Of a stretch of DNA of 64,000 bases, positions 43,101-53,157 are shown piece by piece. The stretch lies in the NCBI GenBank assembly GCA_019915015.1, contig JAHBBC010000008.1:434001-498000 (forward strand). Direction: 5' to 3'. The notes beneath the pieces were generated by a model. That model saw nothing but the letters and a program-made list of their open reading frames with translations. It was not told the origin of the DNA and made no database searches. Position 1 is the stretch's first letter. Each line of letters starts with the position of its first letter. Made by a program: the position numbers and the translations under genes. Source of the stretch: Auriscalpium vulgare. Its lineage: Eukaryota > Basidiomycota > Agaricomycetes > Russulales > Auriscalpiaceae.

Positions 43101-43941
43101 GTCTTCGTACTCGTCAAAAGCATCTGCGGCGTTGGGAGGTATGTCGTCTTCATTATTCTCCTGCGGCGCAGTCGCCTGACCGCCTTCGCGAGGTGGCGAA
43201 GCGGGGGCGGGCGGCGTGTAGTAGAGGTCTTCGTACTCGTCCTCTGGAAGCACATCCTGCCAAACAGATGAAATAAAGTAGAGCAAAATAACAAGGCGGA
43301 CATACCATGTCCTCCGCTCGGGATGTTGCACCAGGAATGACAACCTGAGCTCCGACGTCTTTGCCCAAGATCATAGCTTCGGTGTTGTCTTCTTTGGCCA
43401 AGTCGTCTTCGTCTGCCAGAATCATCAGCCATTGGTTTCATGCTATCTAGCCTTGTGACGCACCATGGAAACTTCGCACTGTATTCTCTGAGGAACCGGG
43501 ATGTGGGTGCCGTTTGGATGCCCAGGTGGTCTGAGCAACACAATGTTAGCTTAGATCAATAGAAACAAGTATAGTGCGCGCACCAAGGGGTCGTATGCGC
43601 TACTCTCAAGGTCTTCTGCTTCAATGTTCCATTCTTCGTGTTGCAATCCACGTTGCGGGATGGCCTGCGTCGTGTCACGTGTGTCGCTTGAGAAATGTAT
43701 GCCAGACACAGCGAGATAACAGTAGACGCACCTGAGAGGAAGATGCCTCTCCCGGACCAACAGTTCTCTGGCGCTTCCTCGATCTTGCCTCCAGCCCTTC
43801 GAGCTCGGCCTCTGAAGCGAATCGATATTTTTGATGCTTGAAGAAGGTCGACTTGCCAACCGGCCTTCGAGAGCCGCGACAGAATCGGGTGCAGTCGCAG
43901 TGGTATTGTCGCTTATTCGCCCCAGTAGATGCGGCTTCCAT
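40177..43941 (-). CDS. Full-length Tnp2/Plavaka-like transposase
   Basis: Six exons, 43941-43732, 43664-43584, 43530-43464, 43412-43306, 43256-40533 and 40485-40177, total 3498 nt (1165 aa) in phase. The N-terminus has a zinc-cluster-like YHCDCTRFCRG followed by TFFKHQKYR, a target-DNA-binding type of module. After an acidic linker come MCINSCIAYTGPWSDKQSCH with CGAPRYD (a second Cys cluster), IVMFSLDGAQLYRNKASDCW, FCFFITADRPGMSQLDGKVC, FDIMHLAGLNIPDLLLKLWR, LPGSFDRPPRNPAEKISSGY and QWPLERIIGLLGAEIKQPSQ, the conserved core of mushroom transposases of the Tnp2/Plavaka group. The C-terminus VRFNGQDRIAEVQYFFEGLI and YHGLDALEVIPVQDIL is also typical. No stop or frameshift breaks it, so it may be active. 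Confidence 0.85.
42989..43240 (-). repeat. 126-bp tandem duplication in the transposase linker
   Basis: Two nearly identical 126-bp units begin at about 42989 and 43115. They encode two copies of a 42-residue acidic/proline segment with DEYEDLYYTPP and REGGQATAPQENNEDDIPPN. The duplication keeps the frame. Confidence 0.9.
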
Positions 43942-44059
43942 CGAGAGGAGAACTAGAGAGGAAACTTGGTACCACTGACAAGATGCAGGACTCTAGGAAG
44001 ATTGAGTGCGACACGAGGCAGCGCTCGTCGGTTCGCTGACTGCACGAGAATGTGACTAG

Positions 44060-44220
44060 GCGGAGCGACGGGAGTGGCGACACAGTGTACGGTGGCGAAC
44101 GCAGCGACGGGAGCGCGAGAGCGGACGCGCGGAATTGGCGACGCAGCGACGGGAGCGCGGGAACGGGAATGGCGACGCAGCGACGGGAATGGCGACGCAG
44201 CGACAGGCAGAGGAAGCGGC
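44060..44220 (+). repeat. Right subterminal short repeats
   Basis: The stretch has several copies of GCGACGCAGCGACGGGA, including two tandem 20-bp units at about 44165-44210. They differ from the left subterminal repeats. They lie between the transposase start and the right terminal inverted repeat and may be transposase-binding or promoter sites. Confidence 0.65.
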
Positions 44221-44439
44221 GGCACAGCACGATGTGGATGCAGTCAATGCAGCTCGATGCAGCTTGCAGCAAAGCAGCGCCAAAGCAGCGACGTCGCTGT
44301 GGATCGCTGCAATTTCGACGTGCTACGGTACAATTTTGGTGTCGACGCGCTTCGTAGCTACGTCACGGGGTCGTATCGCCACGTCTCTCACACACCACGG
44401 CATCTCAGCCCACATTTCCACACCCTGCGCATATAGGGC

Positions 44440-44469
44440 CATACCAGCCCAGCCCGACTTTTCACTGGG
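44440..44469 (-). repeat. Right terminal inverted repeat with target-site duplication
   Basis: It ends ...CTTTTCACTGGG, the exact inverse of the left end over 30 bp. It is followed at 44470-44476 by TCTGAGC, the same 7 bases that precede the left end. Confidence 0.9.
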
Positions 44470-44476
44470 TCTGAGC

Positions 44477-45149
44477 ATTTGGCCGAGACGCTGAGCTTTT
44501 GGTGTACTCAGCTCGTGGAATCTTGACCGAGGAGCAAAAGATGTGTTTAGGAACTCGTCGGTAATTACAGACTCGCACTGAATGTCAGTCGACCGTTGGT
44601 GATCGAAAACAGCTTAGACGGCCGCTACCTTCTGAACGTGTATGTAGTGTGTCGGCGCAAATCCTGGCACGTTGCGCGCACACATCGAGATTCGACATCG
44701 TTGTCTCTACTCGCCGCAGGCAATCGAAAGAGGCTTCAGCAGAAAGACGAGTTCAATGCCTGGAAAAGACTCACCGCCAATGACTCCTCCGTGTCCTCAG
44801 GTTCTCTCTCTGGGAATCAAGCAGCCAGTTGGGTCGTGAGGGTCTCTGAGACGCTCGCACAGTCTACCGGTGAGCGTCCGCAGTACATAACCGGACGAAC
44901 TTGAGCCTCGCCAGTCAGAGCCTCAAGATCCTCCTCAGGCACTGCAACCGAAGGCCATCAGTATGAGCAGCACACCACCAATTAACAAGGGCATTCCAGA
45001 GGACGTCGTGGGCGATAGATTAGCAGAGAGTTGATGCGGCAGTGTGGAAGCGCGCGATGGCAGCCACGTGGAAGCGCTATGTGGGCCTAGGCGCTCGGCG
45101 GCACCCGCCGGCGCGGCGGCGCCGATCCAACCGACACCCTCCAGATCCT
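44477..45149 (+). other. Right flank of the transposon, no clear gene
   Basis: Only short frames are open. I saw no segment matching the left flank beyond the 7-bp duplication, and no domain. It is read as intergenic DNA between the element and the K array. Confidence 0.45.
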
Positions 45150-45480
45150 ACGTCAGCTACTGAGCGCTAAGCAAGAACAAAAGCCTCTGATCGGGTTACG
45201 CCGCGCGCATTGGTTTGCTTTGGCCCTCGATGGTTTCACGTGGGACCGCGGGACAGGCGAGCTTGGAGGTACTGGGAGACTCGGAGAGTTCCAGAACATC
45301 GCAAAGAGGTGTGTGGCATTTGGCTCTTCGAAGGGGATTCGGAGCGGATATGTCGGCCTAGAGCTCAACGATGGCTCAGAGCGGAGCGAGACCGTAGACG
45401 AAATTTGCGGGCTCGTCGAAGCTCGAGGCTGGCGGCTGACCGCTCGTATACTGCGCAGTTCGTATCCATAATCCAATCAT
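45150..45480 (+). repeat. K-array upstream block, copy 1
   Basis: About 300 bp starting CCTACGTCAGCTACTGAGCG, with GTTACGCCGCGCGCATTG, GGAGAGTTCCAGAACATCGC and GCAAAGAGGTGTGTGGCATT. It recurs at about 50205-50470 and 60460-60780. Each copy is followed by a K-type first exon, live only in the third case. Confidence 0.75.
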
Positions 45481-45587
45481 TTTAGCCAAGCTGTGTGATA
45501 TCAACGTGCGCCCACCGCAAACCTCGATTTGCCTGCTGCACGTCTGCAAGTTGCCAGGGCGGCGCACAACAGCGGGCGATGTAGTCA

Positions 45588-45870
45588 TGGTGACTGCCAA
45601 GCTTGAGTATTGTATGTTTCTTGTGCTCATCACCGCCTTCATTCACAGGCCATCGGCAGTCATATTCGCACCCCAGATGGCATCGCCGGACACGTCACAT
45701 CTGCTCATACACCTCTCAATCAATGAGTATCCTACCATCGGATGCTCAGCACCCTGAAGTTAAGACTGCTGCGATATCGCCGACAGGCGCGAATTCTTCC
45801 CTCACAAGTCCTAGCATTGATCTGCGCCTGCAGCCGCACCTTGAGTGGGTTGAACAGCCTTACCTTCCTG
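45588..45870 (+). pseudogene. Decayed first exon of a K-family gene
   Basis: It aligns by eye with exon 1 of K4 (60974-61218): ATGGTGACTGCCAAGCTTGA at the start position, then TTCATTCACAGGCC, GATGGCATCGCCGGACACG, ACAACTGCTCATA-like and CTGCGATATCGCCGACAGG. It contains deletions and stops and is not followed by the other exons. About 45880-46010 then resembles the K2 promoter (CGGACGGCGCCGAAGTG). Confidence 0.7.
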
Positions 45871-46289
45871 CAGTACTGTCCTACTCACCGACCGTTCTTT
45901 CGCGCACATCGATGACCGGGCGATGGAATCGGACGGCGCCGAAGTGCATTCAATTTAACGTTTGCGGGCGCCGGGCCAGTCCTAGCCTTTTTCCCATTTA
46001 CGCCCACCATGGCTGTTCGGGATGATGTAAACCGCATGTCCGCCGTCGCCCCCAGATTGCTCAAGAACCGTGCAAATCTCCCGGTGCCCTGTGACTCTGG
46101 CCCACACGAGCGTCTCTGCTCTCGCGCTATCCATGTACGACGACCATCCCGCCAAGAAAATTGTTCTTCAAAGCATCACGGTGCGTACAGTCTACATAAA
46201 TGGTGCATACGGACTACAGAAATGTTACATACGAGTTACAGATCGTACAGCTTCCATGGCAGCGGTGTAGATTGAACTCATGCTATGTC

Positions 46290-46653
46290 TCACAAGACCC
46301 ACTGCGGACCGCGCCTCGTCATGTAGGTACCGCTTCCATCTGGGTATATGTGCCAGGTCAGCTTGTATCCGCCGGGATTCTCGAGGAGCACAGTATAGTG
46401 ATCATACTGGTCGCCTGACCGGTGCAAGCCCTCCCTGCTGCCCTGTCAGTCTCATATACGAAATAGTGAGTGAACGAACTCACCAAAGAGTGGCTCTGGT
46501 GTTTGGAGGGATAATTTCACCTGCTTTCCCGCCGAAGGTATGGATGGCGGTGTAGGCAGCTTGCCACCGTGGGTCGTTCCACCAGTCCACGCCTGAGTAC
46601 ACGGACTCATATAGGCCATCACGTTTGATTATGTTCACGATATTGCCGGACAT
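46290..46653 (-). CDS. Small two-exon hypothetical gene
   Basis: Exons 46653-46484 and 46434-46290 splice in phase to 104 aa: MSGNIVNIIKRDGLYESVYS, GVDWWNDPRWQAAYTAIHTF, then across the intron WEGLHRSGDQYDHYTVLLEN and YKLTWHIYPDGSGTYMTRRG. The aromatic, Gly-rich character suggests a small beta-rich domain. I do not recognise it. It is the only minus-strand gene inside the K array, and no signal peptide is visible. An upstream exon is possible, since the frame stays open to 46770. Confidence 0.6.
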
Positions 46654-47420
46654 GAGAGCGACAACTCTTGTGGAAGTACAACGTCGAGGATGATTGGTGA
46701 GTGAATATACCACCGAGTGGACACGGGTTGGACTGGCAGAGCTATAGCGCACTTCCGTCCTTTTATCCACTTCTTCTAGGTCCGCTATATTTTGACTCGA
46801 GAAACGAGGACAGCGCGTGGGGAAAGAGACCCACGCCCGGGAGGAAGCCCGACATGACGCGCCACAAACTAAGTATCAGAGGAAAACAGACCTCGCCAGT
46901 TCACCTAACGTCGACTCCGTCGGACTTTAAGTTGGATAGGAGCAGCTCCGACACTACAATCTGTATCAAAGCGGTTGATCTTATGCCTGAGCCCCGATAC
47001 TGTAGTACTTACCTTGCTGCGTGGACATGCGTACCTCGAGTTTTCACCGCGCTGAGTTCCTACACTTCTCGACACTTATAAATTACGCACGTTGTAGAAG
47101 CTTGAATGTATGTTGGAAAGACTCACACTAAAGAACATGAACATTGAAGGGAAATAATCCAGCGAGAGGAGCGGTCACGCGGTCACGCATCACACCAGTG
47201 ACCACTAAGCTCTCTATTTTCACGCTCCGCACCTCTCTCTCATCCTTCTGCGCACTTCGGGGTACTAGGATGTGGCGGTATATTGTCACGTAGCTTCGTT
47301 CGCGCATCGATAATCAGATTGATACGCCAGCCTCCGGACAGCGCCGAAGAAAATTCAATCGTGTACGTGCGCCACTCTCCTGCGAAGTACTATCCTAGCT
47401 CTTGCCCATCTACGACCACT

Positions 47421-49681
47421 ATGGTTACCCTCTCCTGCAGCCCCGAGCGTTTTCTGCGCTGGTCTCCCCCTCCATTCACGGGCTCCAGCCAGCCCTACTC
47501 AGATGTTGATGTTGCCAGCGGACACGCCACACTCGCTCAGTTGCCTGTCTGCCGACGGATCTCCGGCAATAAAATGCTCAGTGACTTGCTCCGGAATTTG
47601 CGCAAGTACAGGCAGGAGCGATGCTGTGTGGTGCCCTCGCATGCTTATGAGCTTAAGCATCAACAACCTAGGTAGCTAAGGCTGACATTTTCCCTGCGCC
47701 CGGATAATGCTGAACAACCACGCAGTTTCCATAACCACGTCCGCGCAGAGTTTATGGAGCCGGTTGTCAACCTCTTCAACCAATTCCGAATGAACCGGAG
47801 TCAGCCGCAACTCCACCTCGAAGTTTATGATGGCAAGCATATTGAACCGCCCGTCATCCTAGCAGCGCATCTGATTCCATTCGGGTAGAAACAGAAGACT
47901 GCCTACCATTTGTGCGAGTGAATATCTCCCAGGATGAAGAGGAATGTAAACCTGTTTGGCCGATTTGGGGCGACGAGGACGAGGGCCCCGCCACGATGGA
48001 ATGCTTGTTCATCGTGCGTGTTCTACGCTTGCCATTATTGTGGCGTTTTTCTGATTGCACACACTGCGTGTAGAGACCTGGGCATATCAACATCAGAGAT
48101 ATCGGAGGCGCCGTTTGTGGCACGCCAGACGGAGATGCGCTCCTGAGATTCGCTGAATCTGAGATTCTTCGCCTCCTCGCGACGTCTGCTAGCTCTGTTC
48201 TGGTCTCCGACACACTAAACACCATCAGCATCTTCAAGGTTATGAATGGAACCTCTAGCCCCGGTTCATTACCCGATGCATTGGAGCTCGAGTTTGTCGA
48301 CGTCGTTGACCACAGAGGTTCTGGCGCTACTCCCCTTCGCCTATTCCTTGCCGCCCACCTTCTGCGAGAACTAGGTGTCCAATACTTTTCCTTCCATTAC
48401 TTCAACGTAAGTAATCACGCTCAAGGCGCGCGAAATGATCCGTCTCTTCCGCTGCCATCCGATGAAGAGGTTATACGGCCCAAGAAACACTTCTCGGACT
48501 TCGACCTTTACTCGTTGCAGAACGACGTTGGCCAAGCACACCAGTTCTTCCGCTGGAAGCCGAGCCATACAACCGCAGCGTTCAATCTAGGCGACGTGAT
48601 GACAGTCGACTCAGACGCATCTAATAGGCACTGGTTGCCTCCGTCAATACCTCCGCGATACCCGTTGGCCCCTCTCCCGGCGAGCACCCTTGACTATGTC
48701 ATGTCGGTCCGACGGACGAGTCAAAACAGCCCCCTTTCCGTCCTCATTCGCGAGTCGAAGACCCTCGCCATTCGTATCACGCGCATAATCGGTGACTTCA
48801 ATTCGCGAGCCGTTGTGGGGCGCCTCATATCCGTTGACAACGAGCCCTTGCCGGCTGCTGACGAACTGCCCGACATGTGTATCAAGCTGTATGATGATGT
48901 CCTCAACCCTGAACAGCTGTTGTACATGAAGGGTGATGCCGTCCTCCACAGCTTCGCCAATTGGACCACTACAGAAAGTAAGATTGCCCAGGAGGATGCC
49001 GCATATCGTAGGTTGGAGCATGTTCAAGGATCGGTCGTGCCGCTGTACTACGGTGCGCACTCGGTACGCAAAATCTGCATCCTCTGCTAGGTCGTTGATC
49101 TGACCTTGTTATCAGTTCCGAGCACCATCCGGAGAAGTCGTATACGGTACCATCATGGAGTATGTCGACGGTGTAAGTCTCGACAAGTTAGGTCTGGATG
49201 GACTGTCCACGGCAGAACAGGTGCAATTGGTGAGTTTTCGCAACGACGCAGTAATCTCCTTGTCATCTGACCTTGCCATTAAGATCGAAAGCGCCAGGCA
49301 CTGCGTGCGCGCGCTGCAATATGCCAGCATCACGCAGGGCGACTGGCACCCTGGTCAAATATTATGCCGTCGTAAGGTTATTCCTGCATCTCACCGCCTT
49401 GTCCTGACGAACTGGCCGCAGGTACCACACCGACTCTGGATGGGTCGCAGGCACGGCTTGCATGCGTCTTCGTTGACTTAGCTTCGATGGTAATGTCGAC
49501 GAAGTACGAAATCCGCAGGCTTATGGACGACTATGGTGGGGTGCGAGAAACCCTGGCTGAGGTCCTGGGTGAAAAGCGCGCCTTGCTCGACGAACACTAC
49601 GCAGCGAGGGAGGCATGGGATCTGTTCAACTGGGACGTCGACCCGCTTACCATACCGTTCCACGAGATCGAATCGGATTGA
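47421..49681 (+). CDS. K1: divergent protein-kinase-like protein
   Basis: Seven exons, 47421-47671, 47726-47832, 47889-48013, 48074-49063, 49116-49229, 49284-49371 and 49422-49681, give 644 aa. The N-terminal ~400 residues are peculiar to the family (SFSDFDLYSLQ-type block, GDVMTVDSDASNRHWLPP, LPASTLDYVMSVRRTS). From about residue 430 kinase landmarks follow in order: CIKLYDD (Lys), EDAAYRRLEHVQGSVVPLYY (Glu), hinge GTIMEYVDG, catalytic loop TQGDWHPGQIL (Asp) and CVFVDLAS in place of DFG. The usual HRD and glycine loop are absent, so it is an atypical or pseudo-kinase. The second intron has a GC donor (GCAAGC at 47833). It is the first intact member of the array. Confidence 0.82.
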
Positions 49682-50204
49682 ATGAAGAACAGAATGCACC
49701 GTGCGTGTGGCCGGAGGCCGAGTTGTGCGACACGCGGTGAGACGACTGCGGCGTGAAATGGTACTCGCATAGCAAGGCAGCGTCGTCGTGACAGCGCTGT
49801 CAAGCTCTTGACATTCGGCCGAGAAGCTGATCGATGTCCCGCACCGAATGAGAGTGCGACCGCAGAGATAAAAAGCGGCGCCGCGAACGAGTACGATGGC
49901 AATCTAAAAGCGCGTGGAGGCTTCAGCAGAATGTCGAGTTGCCCGGGAGACACGCACCGTCGACAACTATTCGCATAGATCCTCCCTGCCCTCCTCTGTC
50001 CGGGTGTTTTCTCTGGCGCGTCAAGCAGCCAGTGTGGGGATCCCTCGCACAGTCAAACCAATTGAAAGGATCTCGTAGGGTATACGCCGAACTGAAGATG
50101 CAGCCCGTGCGAGCAGCCACGTGGAAGCGCTAGGCGCCGGCTCCGAGCCTCGATCATTCCGACACCCTCGACACCCGCAGCGTCTCGCATCCTCCAGACC
50201 CTAC

Positions 50205-50470
50205 GTCAGCTACTACATATGCAAGTACAAAAACTCTGATTGGGTTACGCCGCGCGCATTGGATTGACTTGACTGTCGATGGTTCCACGCGGGACCTTCG
50301 AGGTACTGGGCGGTCAGTGTGCGGAGGAGAGTTCCAGAACAGCGCAAAGAGGTGTGTGACATTTGGCTCATCAAAGGGGGAGTCGGAGCGGCTGTGTTAG
50401 GCCTGGAGCTCAACGACATTTTAGATCGGATTGTGGGAGCTGTCTTCGCTGGCTCGTATACTGCCCAGTT
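50205..50470 (+). repeat. K-array upstream block, copy 2
   Basis: It matches 45150-45480: CCTACGTCAGCTACT, GGGTTACGCCGCGCGCATTG, GAGTTCCAGAACAGCGCAAA and GAGGTGTGTGACATTTGGCT. It has small deletions compared with copy 1. Bases 49682-50204 between K1 and this block show no gene. Confidence 0.75.
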
Positions 50471-50607
50471 GCTATCCATAATCCCGTCATCTTATCCAAG
50501 CTGTGCGGTATCAGCGCGCGCTCACTTTCCACCTTGATTCGCATGCTGTATGTCCGCAGGTTGCCAGAGCGGCGTACAGCAGCTTATTGCACGGGCGATG
50601 TGGTTAT

Positions 50608-50750
50608 GTTGACTGCTAGCTTCAATCTTAAAAGCTTCCTGCGTTCGTCGCCTCCCCCATTCACAGAACCACAGTCATTGGCAGTCGCGATGATATCTTC
50701 CCTCGCAATAGCATCGATCTGCAGCCACAACTTGAGTGAGTTTGAGCAGC
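50608..50750 (+). pseudogene. Decayed K-family first exon upstream of K2
   Basis: The stretch starts ATGTTGACTGCTAGCTTCAA and has CCTCCCCCATTCACAG, as in K4 exon 1, but most of the exon is deleted and the frame is changed. The piece AACTTGAGTGAGTTTGAGCA resembles the exon 1 donor region of K3. The true K2 promoter and first exon follow at about 50760-50888. Confidence 0.65.
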
Positions 50751-50887
50751 CTTGCCTTCCCGCAGTACTACTCCTACTAGTACTCACCATCCGACCGGTC
50801 GACCGGATCGACACCCGGGCCGGACGGCGCCGAAGTGACTTCAAGTTCAACGTGTCGAGTGCGGTCCCGTCCTCATCTACGCCCACC

Positions 50888-53157
50888 ATGGCTTCCCTCT
50901 CCTGCAGCCCAGAGCGTTTTCTGCGCTGGTCGCCTCCTCTATTTACGGGCTCCAGCCAGCCCTACTCAGATGTTGATGTCGCAAGCGGACACGCCACACT
51001 TGCTGAGTGGCCTGTCTGCAAACGGATCTCTGGCGATAAAATGCTCAGCGACTTGCTTCAAAATTTGCGCAAGTACAGGCAGGAGCGATGTTGCGTGTCG
51101 CCGTCACATGCTTACGAACGTGAGCAGCAACAGCCCAGGTATCTACAGCGCCTGCTTCCTGTGGCCGAACAAACACTGAACAAACCACGCAGTTTCAAGA
51201 CGCACATACGCGTAGGTTTTGTGGAGCCGGTTGTCAACCTCTTTAACCAATTTCGAATGAACCGGAGTCAGCCGCAACTCCACCTCAGAGTTTATGACGG
51301 CAAGCCTATTGAACCGCCTTTCATCCTGGCAGCGTATCTGATTCCTTTCGGGTAGATACAGAAGAATTTCTACCATTGGTGCGAGTGAAGATCTCTCAGG
51401 ATGAAGAGGAATCTAAACCTGTTTGGCCAATTTGGGGCGACGAGGACGAGGGCCCGGTCACGATGGAATGCTTGTTTATCGTATGCCTTTCACGCTTGTC
51501 TTGATTGTGGCGTTTTTTTCTAATCCCTATCTGCGCGTAGAGACCTGGGCATATCAACATCAGAGACATCGGAGGTGCTGTTTGCGGCACGCCAGGCGGA
51601 GATGCGCTCCTGAGATTCACTGAATCTGAGATTCTTCGCCTCCTCGCGACCTCTGCTAGCTCTGTTTTGGTCTCAGACACGCTGAACACCGTCATAATAT
51701 CCAAGGTTATGAATCGGACTTCTGGCGCGGGCTCACTTCCCGATCCATTGGAGGTCGAAATTGTCGATGTCGTTGACCACAGAGGTTCCGGCGCTACCCC
51801 CCTTCGCCTACTCCTTGCCGCCCACCTTCTCCGAGAAATAGGTCTCCACTATTTCTCCTTTCCATACTTCAACGTAAGAAATCTCGCTCATGGCGCGCGA
51901 AATGATGCGTCGCTTCCGCTGCCATCCGATGAAGAGGTTATCCGGACCAGGAAACGGTTCTCGGACTTCGACCTGTACTCGCTGCAGAACGATGTCGACC
52001 AGGCAGAACAATTCTTCCGCTGGTACTCACACAAGAGCGATGCGACAGCAGCATTCAGAGTAGGCGACGTCATCGTGGTTGACTCGGACACGTCTCACGA
52101 ACAATGGCTGCCTTCGTCGAGCCCGCCGCGGTGCCCGTTGGAATCTTTGCCCACTAGCACCCTCAACTACGTCGCGTCAATCAGACGAACGAGCTCAACT
52201 AGTCGTCTTGCCATCCTCCTTCGCGAGTCAAAGTCCTTTACCATCCAAATCACACGCATCCTCGGCGTCTTCAGTTCTCGAGTTGTTGTGGGACGCCTCG
52301 TATCCATTGACGGCGACAATTCCCCCGCCACTGAAGCTTTACCGCATCTGTGCATCAAGCTGTATGATGATCGCCTGAGCAAAGAGCAGCTGAGGCGGAT
52401 GCCCGGAAATGTGGGCCGCAGCTTCACCAATTTCACGCCTGTAGAGGACGATATTGCTGCAGAGGATGCTGCATATCGTCGACTGGAGCACGTTCAGGGG
52501 GCCGTCGTACCACTGTATTACGGTGCATACTCGGTACGTGTGGCCTAAATACTGTAACCCTATTGATCTCACATCACATCCAGTTCCAGTCTCCCGCCGG
52601 AGATGAAGTGCACGGTATCATGATGGAGTATATAGATGCACCAAATCTCGACAGGATTGGTCTGGACTGTCTGCCTGCAGCTGAGCAGGCACAAGTGGTG
52701 GGTGATACAATTGACGACTGCAGTTTCTCTCGTCTGATATATGTTCTCCAGATTGAAGGTGCCCGGCACTGTGTGCGTGTTCTACAGTATGCCGGCGTCA
52801 CCCAACAGGACTGGCACCTTAGCCAAATATTATGCTGTCGTGAGTTTCGTCTTCCCATCGCTCCGACATGCTCCTGACGAAGCGATTACAGGTACCAATT
52901 CGCCGGCGCCGGACGGGTCGCAGAATCAGCAGCTTGCCTGCATTCTCGTTGACTTTGCATGGTTGAGCATGTCGACGCAGTACGAGATCCGCAAGCCCAG
53001 AGACGATTACGGGCGAGTGCTCGAGACCTTGACCGATGTTCTAGGTAAAGAGCGCGCCTTGCTTGACAAACACTACGCACCGAGAGAGGCATGGGATATG
53101 TACAACCGAGACGTCGACCCCCTTACCATCCCGTTTCACGAGATAGAGTCAGACTAG
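50888..53157 (+). CDS. K2: divergent protein-kinase-like protein
   Basis: Seven exons, 50888-51138, 51193-51299, 51356-51480, 51541-52533, 52584-52697, 52752-52839 and 52892-53157, give 647 aa, with exon lengths almost identical to K1. It starts MASLSCSPERFLRWSPPLFT. Kinase-like landmarks: CIKLYDDRLS, EDAAYRRLEHVQGAVVPLYY, GIMMEYIDAP, TQQDWHLSQIL and CILVDFAW. The tail ends DPLTIPFHEIESD. The second intron again uses a GC donor (51300). K1 and K2 are the closest pair in the array. Confidence 0.84.

Larger units (their letters stand above)
31851..44469. mobile_element. 12.6-kb TIR transposon with Tnp2/Plavaka-like transposase and captured gene fragments
   Basis: The ends are a 30-bp perfect inverted repeat (31851-31880 and 44440-44469) starting CCCAGTGAAAAG, bordered flush by the same 7 bp, TCTGAGC, at 31844-31850 and 44470-44476. 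Inside are a full transposase gene (40177-43941), a divergent gene pair (32389-35236 and 35483-36371), an Argonaute 3' end, a second transposase 3' end and a transcription factor-CCT6 chimera. That this transposase acts on these ends is inference: its family is placed with CACTA/CMC-like elements, which usually make shorter duplications, whereas a CAGTG-type end is more hAT-like. The perfect repeat and duplication argue for a recent insertion. Confidence 0.85.

Noticed and set aside
42506..43543. 345-codon minus-strand frame rich in Arg and Thr
   Set aside because: It is another frame of the transposase linker and core; its composition is that of a shadow frame and it disagrees with the conserved transposase motifs.
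31851..44469. Assignment of the element to hAT or CACTA on its ends alone
   Set aside because: A CAGTG-type end suggests hAT, but hAT makes 8-bp duplications and no 8-bp version fits here. CACTA elements start CACTA and make 2-4-bp duplications. The family is therefore left open.
45220..45485. Open frames over the K-array upstream block
   Set aside because: The frames are not preserved in the other two copies of the block (50205 and 60460), where indels shift them, so the block is not coding.
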